Part shown: in pieces, positions 7,616 through 16,745 of the stretch
How positions within the stretch are numbered: the stretch's first letter is position 1
Layout of the letters: the number at the start of each line of letters is the position of its first letter
DNA from: a bacterium
GTDB lineage: Bacteria > UBA10199 > JAIBAG01
Assembly: GCA_019695305.1 (NCBI GenBank)
Contig: JAIBAG010000019.1
Coordinates: forward strand, 1-50,118
Reading direction: 5' to 3'
Length of the DNA stretch: 50,118 nt
The notes under the pieces: model-generated
Database searches by the model: none
Told to the model about the DNA's origin: nothing
Seen by the model: only the letters and a program-made list of their open reading frames with translations
Translations under genes and position numbers: made by a program

Positions 7616-9547
7616 GTGGAAAAGAGAAATAGATTTAAAGCTTCAGTGCAGCAAGGGAGCTTGTTTTGGTTTCAGCGTAATATCGCCCCTCTTTGGTGCC
7701 TAACGCTAATTGCTTCCGCCATTTTTGCCGTTTATTGGCAAACGTTCAATAATCCCATTTTTTTTGATTCAGCCACAGCCTTAAGTGATGCCGAGTTGCG
7801 CCGGTATGCCGAAAACTTTAATCTTTTAAGCCCGCGGCTACTTTCTCTTATCACGTTTAATCTTACCGACATGTACTTGGGCACCGATTGGTTTTGTCAC
7901 AACGTTATTAACGTTATCTTGCACGTTCTCACAGCAGGCGTGTTGTATGTTTTTTTTCGCCTCGTTTTTATACACGCGTTTGAAGCTATCAAAGAAAATA
8001 ACAAAATAATTCATCCTACCTGGCTTGCATGTTTTGCGGCCTTGGCGTTTGCCTTAAGCCCCGCCACGGTTTACGGCCCCGCCTATCTCGCCCAGCGCAC
8101 CATTGTGATGGCAACATTATTCAGCATCGTGACGCTCATTTTTTATTTCAAAGGACTCGTAACGGGACGCAAACGTTGGTTTGCCTTGTCGGTACTCGCA
8201 TTTTACGTGGCCATTCATTGTAAAGAGCATTGTGTGGCCATTCCCGGCATTGCATTTCTGTTAACAATTTGGATGGAGGGATTTAATTTTAAAACTTTAA
8301 AACGCCACTCTTGGGTTTACGCCTTGTTTTTACTGGTGATTGCACAAATTCTTTTCCACAAAGATATGAGTGGTATTGCCACTTTAGAGCACGAGCCGGA
8401 AGGCGTGCAGATGATTGAACTGTTGCACAAACAGCAGGTTCTATCATCCCAGAATCTCAATTTGCCGCTTCTAAATTTTGTCACGCAATCTTACGCTTTT
8501 TTCCGTTATCTTTATTTGTGGCTTATCCCCGATGTGCGCCTTATGAGCATTGATACACAATTGCCGTTTGCAACATCATTTTGGTTTTGGCCGTATACAC
8601 TCACCTTTATTTTGTTTTTTGCTTTTATGGTAGTAAGTGCGCGCGTGTTTTTAAGCCGCAATAAAATTACCGCACTGGCAGGCTTGGGTTTTTTATTTCC
8701 GCTGGTTCTATTTGTTACAGAATTTTACGGCATACGTGTTTCGGAAGTTTTTGTTTTATACCGCGGTTATTTATGGATGAGTGCTTTGTTTTTATTTTTT
8801 CCGGCTCTTTTTCAAGCTCGCCTGGCAGGGTATGCGTGGCCGCGTGCCAAGGTGGGTTTGTTTGTTGCGTATCTAGCCATACTCATCATGTTAACGCATG
8901 AACGTCTTAATACTTTCGATTCGGAAAAAAAGGTATGGCAAGATGCCGTTAATAAAATTGATACTCACGATACTCGCACCGCTTATAAAAATTACCGCGC
9001 TTACAATAATTTGGCTTTTACGTTTGCTAACGAAGGAAATTTTGATGCGGCCATTCCTTATTACAATAAGGCGCTTCTTAGTAACCCCACTATGGTTGCG
9101 GCTCACACCAACCTGGGTTTTGCGTTCATCAACAAAAAACGGTACCAGGAGGCCTCACAGCATTTTAATACCGCACTCACAATTGTTTCCAAACACGACA
9201 ATGCCTATTTAGGCCTGGGCGTGTTAGCTACCGAGCAAGGACAGTTTGAAGGGTCTCTTGATTATTATAAAAAGGGTTTGGAGATAAATTCCAATAACGC
9301 CGATTTGTGGTACAACCTAGGCAACAGTTATTTAAATTTGAAACAGCCCGAAAATGCCGCGGAGGCCTATCAAAAATCTGTTGCCATTCGCCCGCAATTT
9401 ATAGGGGCTTGGTTCAACTTGGGCCTTGCTTACGGTAACATGGGCAAAATTCCCGAAGCCATTAACACCTTTAAGCAATGCCTCATTATCAATCCCAATG
9501 ACACCCAGGCTAAAGAGATTCTTGCCGCCTTATTGCAGCGGCACTGA
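7616..9547 (+). CDS. Polytopic membrane protein with C-terminal TPR repeats (TMTC/glycosyltransferase-like)
   Basis: 643 aa. The first ~430 residues hold about ten hydrophobic segments. An acidic motif after the first one (NPIFFDSATAL) resembles the luminal/periplasmic loop of TMTC-type and GT-C glycosyltransferases. Residues about 455-640 are five TPR units (YNNLAFTFANEGNFDAAIPYYNKAL, AHTNLGFAFINKKRYQEAS, AYLGLGVLATEQG, LWYNLGNSYLNLKQPENAAEAYQ, AWFNLGLAYGNMG). Known GT-C/TPR proteins transfer sugars to proteins or glycans, but that function is only inferred here. The start is a GTG directly after AAGAG; no better start is near. The last 18 bases overlap the convergent ligase gene. The neighbour has the same membrane+TPR layout. 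Confidence 0.75.
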   Translation: MEKRNRFKASVQQGSLFWFQRNIAPLWCLTLIASAIFAVYWQTFNNPIFFDSATALSDAELRRYAENFNLLSPRLLSLITFNLTDMYLGTDWFCHNVINVILHVLTAGVLYVFFRLVFIHAFEAIKENNKIIHPTWLACFAALAFALSPATVYGPAYLAQRTIVMATLFSIVTLIFYFKGLVTGRKRWFALSVLAFYVAIHCKEHCVAIPGIAFLLTIWMEGFNFKTLKRHSWVYALFLLVIAQILFHKDMSGIATLEHEPEGVQMIELLHKQQVLSSQNLNLPLLNFVTQSYAFFRYLYLWLIPDVRLMSIDTQLPFATSFWFWPYTLTFILFFAFMVVSARVFLSRNKITALAGLGFLFPLVLFVTEFYGIRVSEVFVLYRGYLWMSALFLFFPALFQARLAGYAWPRAKVGLFVAYLAILIMLTHERLNTFDSEKKVWQDAVNKIDTHDTRTAYKNYRAYNNLAFTFANEGNFDAAIPYYNKALLSNPTMVAAHTNLGFAFINKKRYQEASQHFNTALTIVSKHDNAYLGLGVLATEQGQFEGSLDYYKKGLEINSNNADLWYNLGNSYLNLKQPENAAEAYQKSVAIRPQFIGAWFNLGLAYGNMGKIPEAINTFKQCLIINPNDTQAKEILAALLQRH

Positions 9548-11338
9548 AATTAATTCGGAATTTAGTTTGATAGCCTTATCGTAAGCTACTTTTGCTTTAT
9601 CCATTTCGCCGCGCTTTCTGTAAAGGACAGCCAGGTAAAAATGAAAGCCTGCTTCGTCTGGCAAAACGGTAATGGCTCTTTTAAAATAAGATAAAGCGTT
9701 GTCAAGCTGGCCCAAGTCCATGTAGGTCATGCCGGCGTTCCACAAGTGATTGGGCGAATAAGGATAGTGCTTCAAACCTTCTTCGTAGAGAAGAACAGCT
9801 TTAGCCTTGTTGCCCGTGATTGTATTTGTCCATGCCGCTGTAAAGAGGATCAGTTTGTTGCCAGGATCAAGCTGATGTGCCGCTTCAATTTCGCTTAAAG
9901 CGCGCGGCCAATCTTGCTTTTCGCTGGCTCTAAAGGAGGCTGCCAGATGGCGATCGGCGGCAAGGCGTGTAATTCCCCAAGAGAGGGCTATCATGCAGAG
10001 AAGCACACAAGTAATTGCTATAGCACTCATCACCCGTGTATTTGGTTTCCATTCCCAACGTTTGTTGCGCATCAAAACGCCGTATACCAAAAAAACAAAA
10101 GGTGGTAGTGGCCCGCGATACAGGGGAAAATTCACCAGCGCATCTAAAACAAGCCCTATGCCGGCTAACCCCATGGCCATGCACCACGCTGCGTGGGGCG
10201 AGTTTAAGCCCGTCCATGCCTCTCTAAAAAATAAAAACAACAAGGCTACAAATAGAAAAGCGCCAATAGCCCCCAGTTCGGCCCAAAATTGCAAAAAGTC
10301 GTTGTGCGTTTCTTCAGGTTGAAAATCTAGAGTAAAATGTGGGTCAACCACGTTGCTTCTTGCATAGGCCGGATAAAGCGACTTAAAACTGCCCAGACCA
10401 AAACCTGCCACGGGCCTGTCTTTGGCCATCGCCCAGGTATTTTGATACAGCATGGTACGCTCATCTGGCAAAACTCCACCTTTTTCGTGAAAAAGCGGAG
10501 GTTTCATTTTCTCAGTTTCTTGCGCCGCCGATTTCCATCGCCACTCAAAACCATGAGATGTTAAATTGGACAAAATTAGAAAAACTGCCAGGCAGCAGGC
10601 AACAGCTAATGTGTGTAAGCGCGTCCAACCGGTGGGTAAAAGCAAGGCTCGCGTACGCTTTGCAATAAGAAATCCCACAAGTAGCAAGGCCTGAAAGACC
10701 GAAAATAAAATTCCTGTGCGGCTTAAGGTATAGGTAAAGAAAACACCGATGAGCGCACATCCCAAGCCGGAGAGTAAAATCTTAAATGGACAGCGCGCCT
10801 TTAAAAACAAAACCCAACCCAAAGGAAGTGTAAGCAACAGATACTCCACTGCCATGTTGCGGTTGCCAAACATGGCGGCAGGCCCCTTGGTAAGGGGGAT
10901 CCAGTCCATTTTGAGCGGCAGTAAAAATTGAAAAATTCCAACCGTTGCCACAAGCGCGCCCGATATAAAAAAAAGGGTGAGAATTTTTTGGGTAAATCCT
11001 TCAGTACTTTGGCATCTTCCGCAGGCTAAAGCCAGGCCAGTCGCTGCCAGCCATTGTGCCCAAAGATTTATCCCATGATTAGTATCTGGCGTCCATAAGA
11101 GCGATAATCCCATCCATATAATCCACGCGGCAACAGCAATATCAAAAAAACCAAACTGAAAAGCTTTGTCTCTAAAGCCATACAAGGAAAGCGCCAAGGC
11201 TAAGGCAGCCCCCACTTGCAACACAACTCCTTGGGGTAAATTGGCGTAATCGCTCAGTTGTGGCGCAAAAACAAGGCATGCGCCCAAGGCAAGAGCACAC
11301 AGTATCCACTGGGCAAGTAAACGAAATGAAAATGGCAT
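9530..11338 (-). CDS. O-antigen ligase/polymerase family membrane protein with C-terminal TPRs
   Basis: 602 aa with about ten transmembrane segments over residues 1-430, then three TPR units (LAASFRASEKQDWPRALSEIEAAHQLDP, FTAAWTNTITGNKAKAVLLYEEGL, LWNAGMTYMDLGQLDNALSYFKRAI, FYLAVLYRKRGEMDKA). The Wzy/WaaL signature is present: SRTGIL after a membrane segment, a large periplasmic loop with GFGLGSFKSLYPAYAR, and HNDFLQFWAELGAIGA. Family members move lipid-linked glycan to lipid A core (WaaL), to other glycan chains (Wzy), or to protein (PglL/PilO type oligosaccharyltransferases). TPR-carrying versions cannot be assigned further by eye. The start ATG at 11338 has AAGG seven bases upstream. A protein O-glycosylation role is possible because prepilins are encoded in the same window. 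Confidence 0.85.
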   Translation of the reverse strand: MPFSFRLLAQWILCALALGACLVFAPQLSDYANLPQGVVLQVGAALALALSLYGFRDKAFQFGFFDIAVAAWIIWMGLSLLWTPDTNHGINLWAQWLAATGLALACGRCQSTEGFTQKILTLFFISGALVATVGIFQFLLPLKMDWIPLTKGPAAMFGNRNMAVEYLLLTLPLGWVLFLKARCPFKILLSGLGCALIGVFFTYTLSRTGILFSVFQALLLVGFLIAKRTRALLLPTGWTRLHTLAVACCLAVFLILSNLTSHGFEWRWKSAAQETEKMKPPLFHEKGGVLPDERTMLYQNTWAMAKDRPVAGFGLGSFKSLYPAYARSNVVDPHFTLDFQPEETHNDFLQFWAELGAIGAFLFVALLFLFFREAWTGLNSPHAAWCMAMGLAGIGLVLDALVNFPLYRGPLPPFVFLVYGVLMRNKRWEWKPNTRVMSAIAITCVLLCMIALSWGITRLAADRHLAASFRASEKQDWPRALSEIEAAHQLDPGNKLILFTAAWTNTITGNKAKAVLLYEEGLKHYPYSPNHLWNAGMTYMDLGQLDNALSYFKRAITVLPDEAGFHFYLAVLYRKRGEMDKAKVAYDKAIKLNSELISVPLQ

Positions 11339-11431
11339 GGCGGAACCTTAAAGAAATCAATAGAAAAAGAAAGCTTTTTCCATTAACCTCTGATACTTAC
11401 AAAAAGTTAAAAAAATAATACTTTGTCACTC

Positions 11432-14400
11432 ATGAACATCAATAAACCTTTCACTTTTACCCGCTTTTTTTTGGTGTTTATTTTTTTAGCGTCCCTTTTT
11501 CTGCCCTCATCAGCGTTTGCTATTGTTGTTGCAAAATATGTTTCCTCCAGCGGCATTATTGTAAGCTCTAACATCAACGGCCTTGCCAAAGCAATGCGGG
11601 TTACATCCGATGGCTCAATTTATGTGCTTGGAACCAGCACCAGTACTTTTCTAAAAGTTACGTCCGATCTATCAACAGTCTCAAGTGTTTCTTATGATCA
11701 GGCCCCTTCAACCCATGCTAGTTCCGATTTCATTATAGATGGCAGCTCGTTTTACATCGCCATAAGCAACAGCAATTTTAAGCTCTACAAATACACCGTT
11801 AGTGGCAACGCGGCCACTTATGTTGCCGAAGCTGCAGCCACAAGCGGAACAACCAGCGTGACGCTGGGCTCCGATGGCTATGTTTACAACAATAGGGGCG
11901 CCACGGCCAACCGATACAATCCGGATTTAACGTCTGTGGGAACAACCTACAAATTTGTTGCAACACCTATCCGTATGGCCGTCGACGGGTCGTCGCTTTA
12001 TTATGTCTCAACAACGGGAACGCTCCGAAAGGTGACCGATTACACAACCGGGAGCGTTGGCGTTAACGGCAGCACGGATATTTCGCTTGCCACCAGTCTT
12101 AACAGCGGTGGTAGCCCCAATGGGCTTGCTGTTAGCAGCGGTGGTTATAGTTACGTTTCATCACCCTCCCGAGTTTATAAAGTCTCTCCAGCAGGTAGCA
12201 CCCTATGGGCCTTAACAACTGCCAATGTGGTGACTATGGGTTTTAACCAGTCAACAGGAGAGGTAAGTACCATCGATAATTCAGGTACTGCGCGTACCTA
12301 TTCACCTATTAGCGCCCCCACAACTTTTACGGCTAGCAGCATTGCCAGCACAAGCTTAACTTTAAATTGGACTGTCGATTCTAATGCCTCCGGCTCCGAC
12401 TTTGCCGGAGCCACCATCCGCAGCAGCACATCATCCTATCCCACATCGGCCACGGATGGCAGTGCTGTTACCTCCAGTAACACGGACACCAGCTTCGATG
12501 TGACGGGTTTATCGGCGGGTACAACGTATTACTACACCATTTTTAACAAAACGGCCGATGGGTTTAGCAGCGCCGGCGTGCAATTAAGCGTGGCTACAGC
12601 ACCTGCTGCCCCCAGCATTTCGGCCTCAAAACCTGCGCTTGATAGCAGTACCATTAATTTATCCTGGGATGTCCCCACTGGTACCGACCACTTTATTTTA
12701 AAACGAAACGACGGTACTTCTGATGTTAACATCAACACCAACATCGACGACGCCATCACCTCATACTCCGACACAGGATTATCCGATGGCACTTACACGT
12801 ATAAAATTTATGCAGTCAATTCAAACGGCGACAGTTCTGGTGTAGGAACTTCTTCGGCGCTTACCATTGATACCACAGCCCCCAGCGCGCCCAACTTAAC
12901 GGCAAATAAAGCCACTCTCAATGGCAATATTATCAATTTAACTTGGGATACCCCTTCAGGAACCAACACGTTTACCTTGCAACGCAGTACAGACGGTGGC
13001 GGTTATGTCAATGTGCAAACGGGCATTGCCAGTTCTACTACAACGTATAACGATACCAGTCTTTCAGATGGCACGTATGCCTATAAAATATTTTCTGTAG
13101 ATGCCTACGGCAATATTTCCAATGCTGGCACGTCTTCTACGCTTACTATTGATACCACAGCGCCTAGTGCACCAAGTATTACGGCCGAACTTAATTTGCC
13201 CAATGGAAACACCATTAACTTAACCTGGAATGTGCCCAGTGGTACCAGCACTTTTACTTTAAAGCGCAGTGTGGATGCCGGCGTTGAAACAACGGTTGCT
13301 TCCAGTATTCCTAACTCAACCACAAGCTATCAACAAACGGGGCTTGCCGATGGAGGTTATGAGTACACGCTGTATGCTGTGGATGCTTACGGCAATACTT
13401 CCTCCGCCGGATATTCTTCTGTACTCTTGGTAGATACCACACCGCCCAGCGCTCCCACATCGGTTGCGGCAGAAGTATCGGATGATGGAACTGTAACCTT
13501 AACCTGGGTTAATCCCGTTAGCGATTTTGATTCTATTACCATTCTCAGAGACACCACCGCTTTTCCGGCAAATTTGGATGAAGGCGATTTAGTAGCTCAA
13601 AATTTAACTGTTACCACCTACGACGATGAAGATTTAGAACATGGAACCTATTATTACAGCCTGTTTGCCTTGGATACCGTAGGTAATGTGTCGCTTGCGG
13701 CCAATGTGACGGTTGTTTACGAAGGAACCACTCCAACAGTTGTTACAGACGAAGCGGTAGATGTTGATGACAGCAGCGCTCTGTTAGCAGGAACCATTAC
13801 CGATGCCGGTACCAGCGATATTGCTACCCGTGGTTTTGAATTTGGCACCACAACCGATTACGGTGACAGTGTAGAAGAAACGGGTGCATTTGGTGCCGAA
13901 GAGTTTGAGTTGGCAGCCGAAGATTTAGACTGTGGCACCACGTATCATTATCGTGCTTTTGCTACTAATGAGACGGGTACAGCATATGGTGAAGATATCA
14001 CGTTTGCTACATCCAGCTGCTCTGGATCAAGCCTGGAAATTACCATTGAATCCCCATCGTCTATAGTTGTTAACAAGCAAGCCGTGTTTGTGGTTACCAT
14101 TACCAATACAGCAGACAGCGACAGTACCGATACCACCATCGAATTTACTTTATCGGATAGCCTGGAGTTTGTTTCGGCCGAAGTGGAAATAAGCGATGCC
14201 TCTGTCAATGCTGCTGTGTCAAGATCCACAACTCCCGTTACCTGCACCGGCACTAATCCTGTTGTTTGTAATATTGGCACCATTCCCGCTGGTCAGTCGG
14301 CCACGTTAAACGTTACCACCCGCGTTGTTTCTACAGGAACAGTTACTTTTGGTGCCAGAAGTGAAGGGGATGATGAAGGAGACGGAGGTACAATTATTAC

Positions 14401-14530
14401 CGGAAGTGCGGCCGATGCCGATTTTGTGAGCGGGTGCAGGCTTAACCCGGCAGCCCAGTTTTCTAAAAGTCTTTTTGTTTTTGTGGGGATGTTTTTACTG
14501 TTTCTTTACGCCAGGCGTTTGTACAGTTGA
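11432..14530 (+). CDS. Large secreted fibronectin-III surface protein with C-terminal Cys-TM-basic tag
   Basis: 1032 aa. A signal peptide (about residues 1-28, ending SSAFA) is followed by a beta-rich, propeller-like N-terminal region (residues 30-290). Four or five fibronectin type III domains follow (about 290-765; repeated boundaries such as VDTTPPSAPT and IDTTAPSAPS, with inner motifs INLTWDVPSG and SLSDGTYTYKIYAVD). A further Ig-like module (GFEFGTTTDYGDS) and a DUF11-like domain (VFVVTITNTADSDSTDTTIEFTL region) come next. The C-terminus is GCRLNP, a hydrophobic segment (SLFVFVGMFLLFLY) and ARRLYS, the same layout as in the LVIVD protein. This predicts secretion and envelope or surface anchoring, perhaps adhesion. 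The ATG at 11432 is chosen because the signal peptide begins there; a TTG three codons upstream is possible. The last 25 bases overlap the convergent glycosyltransferase. Confidence 0.85.
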   Translation: MNINKPFTFTRFFLVFIFLASLFLPSSAFAIVVAKYVSSSGIIVSSNINGLAKAMRVTSDGSIYVLGTSTSTFLKVTSDLSTVSSVSYDQAPSTHASSDFIIDGSSFYIAISNSNFKLYKYTVSGNAATYVAEAAATSGTTSVTLGSDGYVYNNRGATANRYNPDLTSVGTTYKFVATPIRMAVDGSSLYYVSTTGTLRKVTDYTTGSVGVNGSTDISLATSLNSGGSPNGLAVSSGGYSYVSSPSRVYKVSPAGSTLWALTTANVVTMGFNQSTGEVSTIDNSGTARTYSPISAPTTFTASSIASTSLTLNWTVDSNASGSDFAGATIRSSTSSYPTSATDGSAVTSSNTDTSFDVTGLSAGTTYYYTIFNKTADGFSSAGVQLSVATAPAAPSISASKPALDSSTINLSWDVPTGTDHFILKRNDGTSDVNINTNIDDAITSYSDTGLSDGTYTYKIYAVNSNGDSSGVGTSSALTIDTTAPSAPNLTANKATLNGNIINLTWDTPSGTNTFTLQRSTDGGGYVNVQTGIASSTTTYNDTSLSDGTYAYKIFSVDAYGNISNAGTSSTLTIDTTAPSAPSITAELNLPNGNTINLTWNVPSGTSTFTLKRSVDAGVETTVASSIPNSTTSYQQTGLADGGYEYTLYAVDAYGNTSSAGYSSVLLVDTTPPSAPTSVAAEVSDDGTVTLTWVNPVSDFDSITILRDTTAFPANLDEGDLVAQNLTVTTYDDEDLEHGTYYYSLFALDTVGNVSLAANVTVVYEGTTPTVVTDEAVDVDDSSALLAGTITDAGTSDIATRGFEFGTTTDYGDSVEETGAFGAEEFELAAEDLDCGTTYHYRAFATNETGTAYGEDITFATSSCSGSSLEITIESPSSIVVNKQAVFVVTITNTADSDSTDTTIEFTLSDSLEFVSAEVEISDASVNAAVSRSTTPVTCTGTNPVVCNIGTIPAGQSATLNVTTRVVSTGTVTFGARSEGDDEGDGGTIITGSAADADFVSGCRLNPAAQFSKSLFVFVGMFLLFLYARRLYS

Positions 14531-15621
14531 ATTAAACTGGCCATAAATTTATCTTTAGAAAAATAATTTTCAAATCGTTTCAAACAATTCAATTTAAATT
14601 TTTCATACAGTTCAGCATTATTTAATATTTGTTCTATGGCACTGGCTAAATCTTTGGCATTGTTAGGCTCTACATTTAGCCCTGTTTCGTTATGCTGATT
14701 CACCCAATCCACCCCCGAGCCTAAAATTTTTGTAGCTACAAGCGGTTTTCCTTTACTCATGGCCTCCAGCAACACCAAGCCAAAGGCCTCGGTTTTTTGG
14801 GTGGAACTTAAACAAAACAAATCGCAGGCCTCATAATAACTACCTAAATCGGCCTCGGGAATTTTGCCTAACAAAATTACTTTGTTATCTAATTTTAAAT
14901 TTTTAATCTGCGTTTCTAAATCTTGTTTAAGCGGCCCATCACCGCCAATAAGCACCACATAAGAATCATCCAAATACGTGGCCGCATCTATAAGGTAATT
15001 ATACCCTTTGTTATAAGCAAGCCTGCCCAAGCTATAAATAATTTTGCGGCCTTTAAACCTTTGTTTAATTTCTTGTACTATTTGCGGGTTAACAACTAAA
15101 CGCTTGGTATCAATTGTTAGAGGAATAGAAATTACTTTTTCTTTGTAGCGCAATAAATACGGAGATTCGGCGGCATATTTGGGGCTAGTGGCAATGATGG
15201 CATTGGCTCTTTTAAGCAAATATTCTTGGAGGGGTTCATACAGCTTGAGTAAGTTTTTCTGTTTTACAATATCACTATGCCAATGGAGGACTACTTTTAC
15301 ATTTTTGGGTACAAAGAGCAGAGCTAAATTGGCCAGAGGATTGGGCGCGTGGATGTGAAGGATATCGTAATTAGGCGTAAGAGATTTTAGTTTTTTTATA
15401 TAAGGAAGAGATAAAACAACAGAAGCAACCATCCCTAAAGAAGCGGAGCGATAGACGGTATGAGAGTGGTGCTCTTCTTGAACGGATTTATTGTTATCGT
15501 TCGTACACAGCACATCACATTTAATTCCTGCCTCGTTAAGCCACTCTGCAATATATTGAGTAGTCACCTCGATGCCACCAATATGAGGAGGATAAAACTG
15601 GCCACATTGTAAGATTTTCAC
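14506..15621 (-). CDS. Glycosyltransferase family 4
   Basis: A 371-aa GT-B fold enzyme. The N-terminal acceptor domain opens with KILQCGQFYPPHIGGIEV, typical of GT4. The C-terminal nucleotide-sugar domain has IIYSLGRLAYNKGYNYLIDA, VVLIGGDGPLKQDLE and the ExxxxE-type motif region KTEAFGLVLLEAMSKGKPLVATK. It probably adds a hexose from a UDP- or GDP-sugar to a growing lipid-linked glycan at the cytoplasmic face of the inner membrane. The start is a GTG at 15621 that overlaps the stop of the preceding ribbon-helix-helix gene (GTGA), with GGAGAG just upstream, so the two are probably translationally coupled. That coupling is odd because the upstream pair looks like an accessory toxin-antitoxin module. 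Confidence 0.9.
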   Translation of the reverse strand: MKILQCGQFYPPHIGGIEVTTQYIAEWLNEAGIKCDVLCTNDNNKSVQEEHHSHTVYRSASLGMVASVVLSLPYIKKLKSLTPNYDILHIHAPNPLANLALLFVPKNVKVVLHWHSDIVKQKNLLKLYEPLQEYLLKRANAIIATSPKYAAESPYLLRYKEKVISIPLTIDTKRLVVNPQIVQEIKQRFKGRKIIYSLGRLAYNKGYNYLIDAATYLDDSYVVLIGGDGPLKQDLETQIKNLKLDNKVILLGKIPEADLGSYYEACDLFCLSSTQKTEAFGLVLLEAMSKGKPLVATKILGSGVDWVNQHNETGLNVEPNNAKDLASAIEQILNNAELYEKFKLNCLKRFENYFSKDKFMASLIQLYKRLA

Positions 15622-16109
15622 AGGCTCTCCGGGGTAGCATTTGGATACATTTCAATAAATTTTCTAATGAGTGCTGAGTATCCTCCGCCTGTTTTTTTAC
15701 TTAACAAGGTAAGTTTGTTGTAGTCGTCCGGGCTTAGGCGTAGTGTAATGGTGCGTGATTTTTGTTTTTGTGTTTTGGCCTTTAGAAAATTTTTATAAAT
15801 AAGGGCTGCTTTAACGCAATCGGCAACAGGAATACCTAAAAAATCTTTGGGGCGTTTTTTTTCGTCGAATAACACAGCAAGGAGTTGAACAAGTTTTTGG
15901 TGATGCGGTAAATCGCGTTTTAGTTTGTAAACAACGCTTGGTTTGTAAAGTAAAAGCCCGGGAAGGGCTTGTGCAATGCGTGGTTCGTAGGGGGTGGCAT
16001 GAAATATATCTTCTAAAGTAATGCGAACCCGTTTGGGTGTAATGCCGCTTGCCATAAGAAGTTTTTCGTAACAAAAACGTTCCAGTACTTTTTGTGTGAT
16101 GGGGTCCAT
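15618..16109 (-). CDS. Protein with C-terminal ribbon-helix-helix-like domain (possible antitoxin)
   Basis: 163 aa. The last ~45 residues (SRTITLRLSPDDYNKLTLLS, then KKTGGGYSALIRKFIEMYP) fit a ribbon-helix-helix DNA-binding domain: a basic/hydrophobic strand followed by two helices with a conserved turn. The N-terminal ~105 residues are helical and basic, contain a Cys-Tyr motif early on (RFCYEKLLMASG) and match nothing I recognise. The gene starts one base after the stop of the nucleotidyltransferase-like gene, and its own stop overlaps the GT4 start. The tight pairing suggests a regulator or antitoxin that neutralises or represses the upstream partner. Classic RHH antitoxins are smaller and carry the domain at the N-terminus, so this arrangement is unusual. 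Confidence 0.6.
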   Translation of the reverse strand: MDPITQKVLERFCYEKLLMASGITPKRVRITLEDIFHATPYEPRIAQALPGLLLYKPSVVYKLKRDLPHHQKLVQLLAVLFDEKKRPKDFLGIPVADCVKAALIYKNFLKAKTQKQKSRTITLRLSPDDYNKLTLLSKKTGGGYSALIRKFIEMYPNATPESL

Positions 16110-16110
16110 A

Positions 16111-16587
16111 TTAAATTCCGGCCAGTTTTTTAATAACGTCCTTTTTATCGGGAAAACTTTCCAAATAATCTTTAATAAGCTTTTGGTCTTTAGGGCGTTT
16201 AAATTTAAACTTTGAAGCCACTACAAATTCGGGCTTGGCTTTTTCTACTTCTACATAGGGCAGTTTAAAAAGAGTGTCGTATTCTGTTTGAGATGGCATC
16301 CATATTAAATGACCATCTTTTTCCAGTTGCAAACCTTTTTCTACAAGTAACGCCTCCAACTTTTTTGAAACCGTATAATCGAGTGTAGAAATAACATCTA
16401 AATCCATACTGGAGGCAACACTAAAAGGGAGCGGTGTAAGGAGTAAAGCTGTTTGCCCTACAATACGAATTGTTTGAGTTGGAATAAGAGCCAAACCTTC
16501 ACTACGGGCCTGAGCATTGCATGTTTCAATAAAAGAATTGAGTTCGGTAAAAACATCCAAAAACTCATTGGCAAGGGGCGTATCCAC
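16111..16587 (-). CDS. Nucleotidyltransferase-like protein (AbiEii/DUF6036-like, possible toxin)
   Basis: 158 aa. The centre reads IRIVGQTALLL...SMDLDVIST, resembling the hG[G/S]x(n)DxD catalytic signature of minimal and AbiEii/DUF6036-like nucleotidyltransferases, with Gln replacing the second Gly/Ser. The C-terminal part (FVVASKFKFKRPKDQKLIKD) resembles the A-K-h-x-A-x-R-x-K-D block found after the DxD in such families. Known relatives add nucleotides to tRNA or proteins and often act as toxins beside a DNA-binding antitoxin. Here the partner one base downstream has a C-terminal RHH domain, not the AbiEi winged helix. Assignment is by motif only. About 160 AT-rich bases separate it from the KAP gene. 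Confidence 0.55.
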   Translation of the reverse strand: MDTPLANEFLDVFTELNSFIETCNAQARSEGLALIPTQTIRIVGQTALLLTPLPFSVASSMDLDVISTLDYTVSKKLEALLVEKGLQLEKDGHLIWMPSQTEYDTLFKLPYVEVEKAKPEFVVASKFKFKRPKDQKLIKDYLESFPDKKDVIKKLAGI

Positions 16588-16670
16588 AAATAGAGGATAT
16601 ATAATAAGATTTATAATGTAAATACAAATTATTTTATTAATAATTACATATATTTATAGTTTTTTAAATT

Positions 16671-16681
16671 GTACCTGGTAC
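16671..16681. repeat. Short palindrome GTACCTGGTAC
   Basis: A perfect 11-base palindrome in the AT-rich gap between the KAP gene and the nucleotidyltransferase-like gene. It is the G-to-A variant of the GTGCCTGGCAC core found about 100 bases away at 16773-16783. It could be a decayed relative of that repeat or an operator for the 16587 gene; nothing decides between them. Confidence 0.3.
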
Positions 16682-16745
16682 TTAATTCTCCTTGATGAGG
16701 CTGTTTTCAAACATTGGGCATAATGAAACAAAAATGGGAGTAATT

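Noticed and set aside
12532-14283. Minus-strand ORFs inside the Fn3 gene
   Set aside because: They are antisense frames kept open by the biased codon use of the Thr/Ser-rich repeats; no family or start signal.
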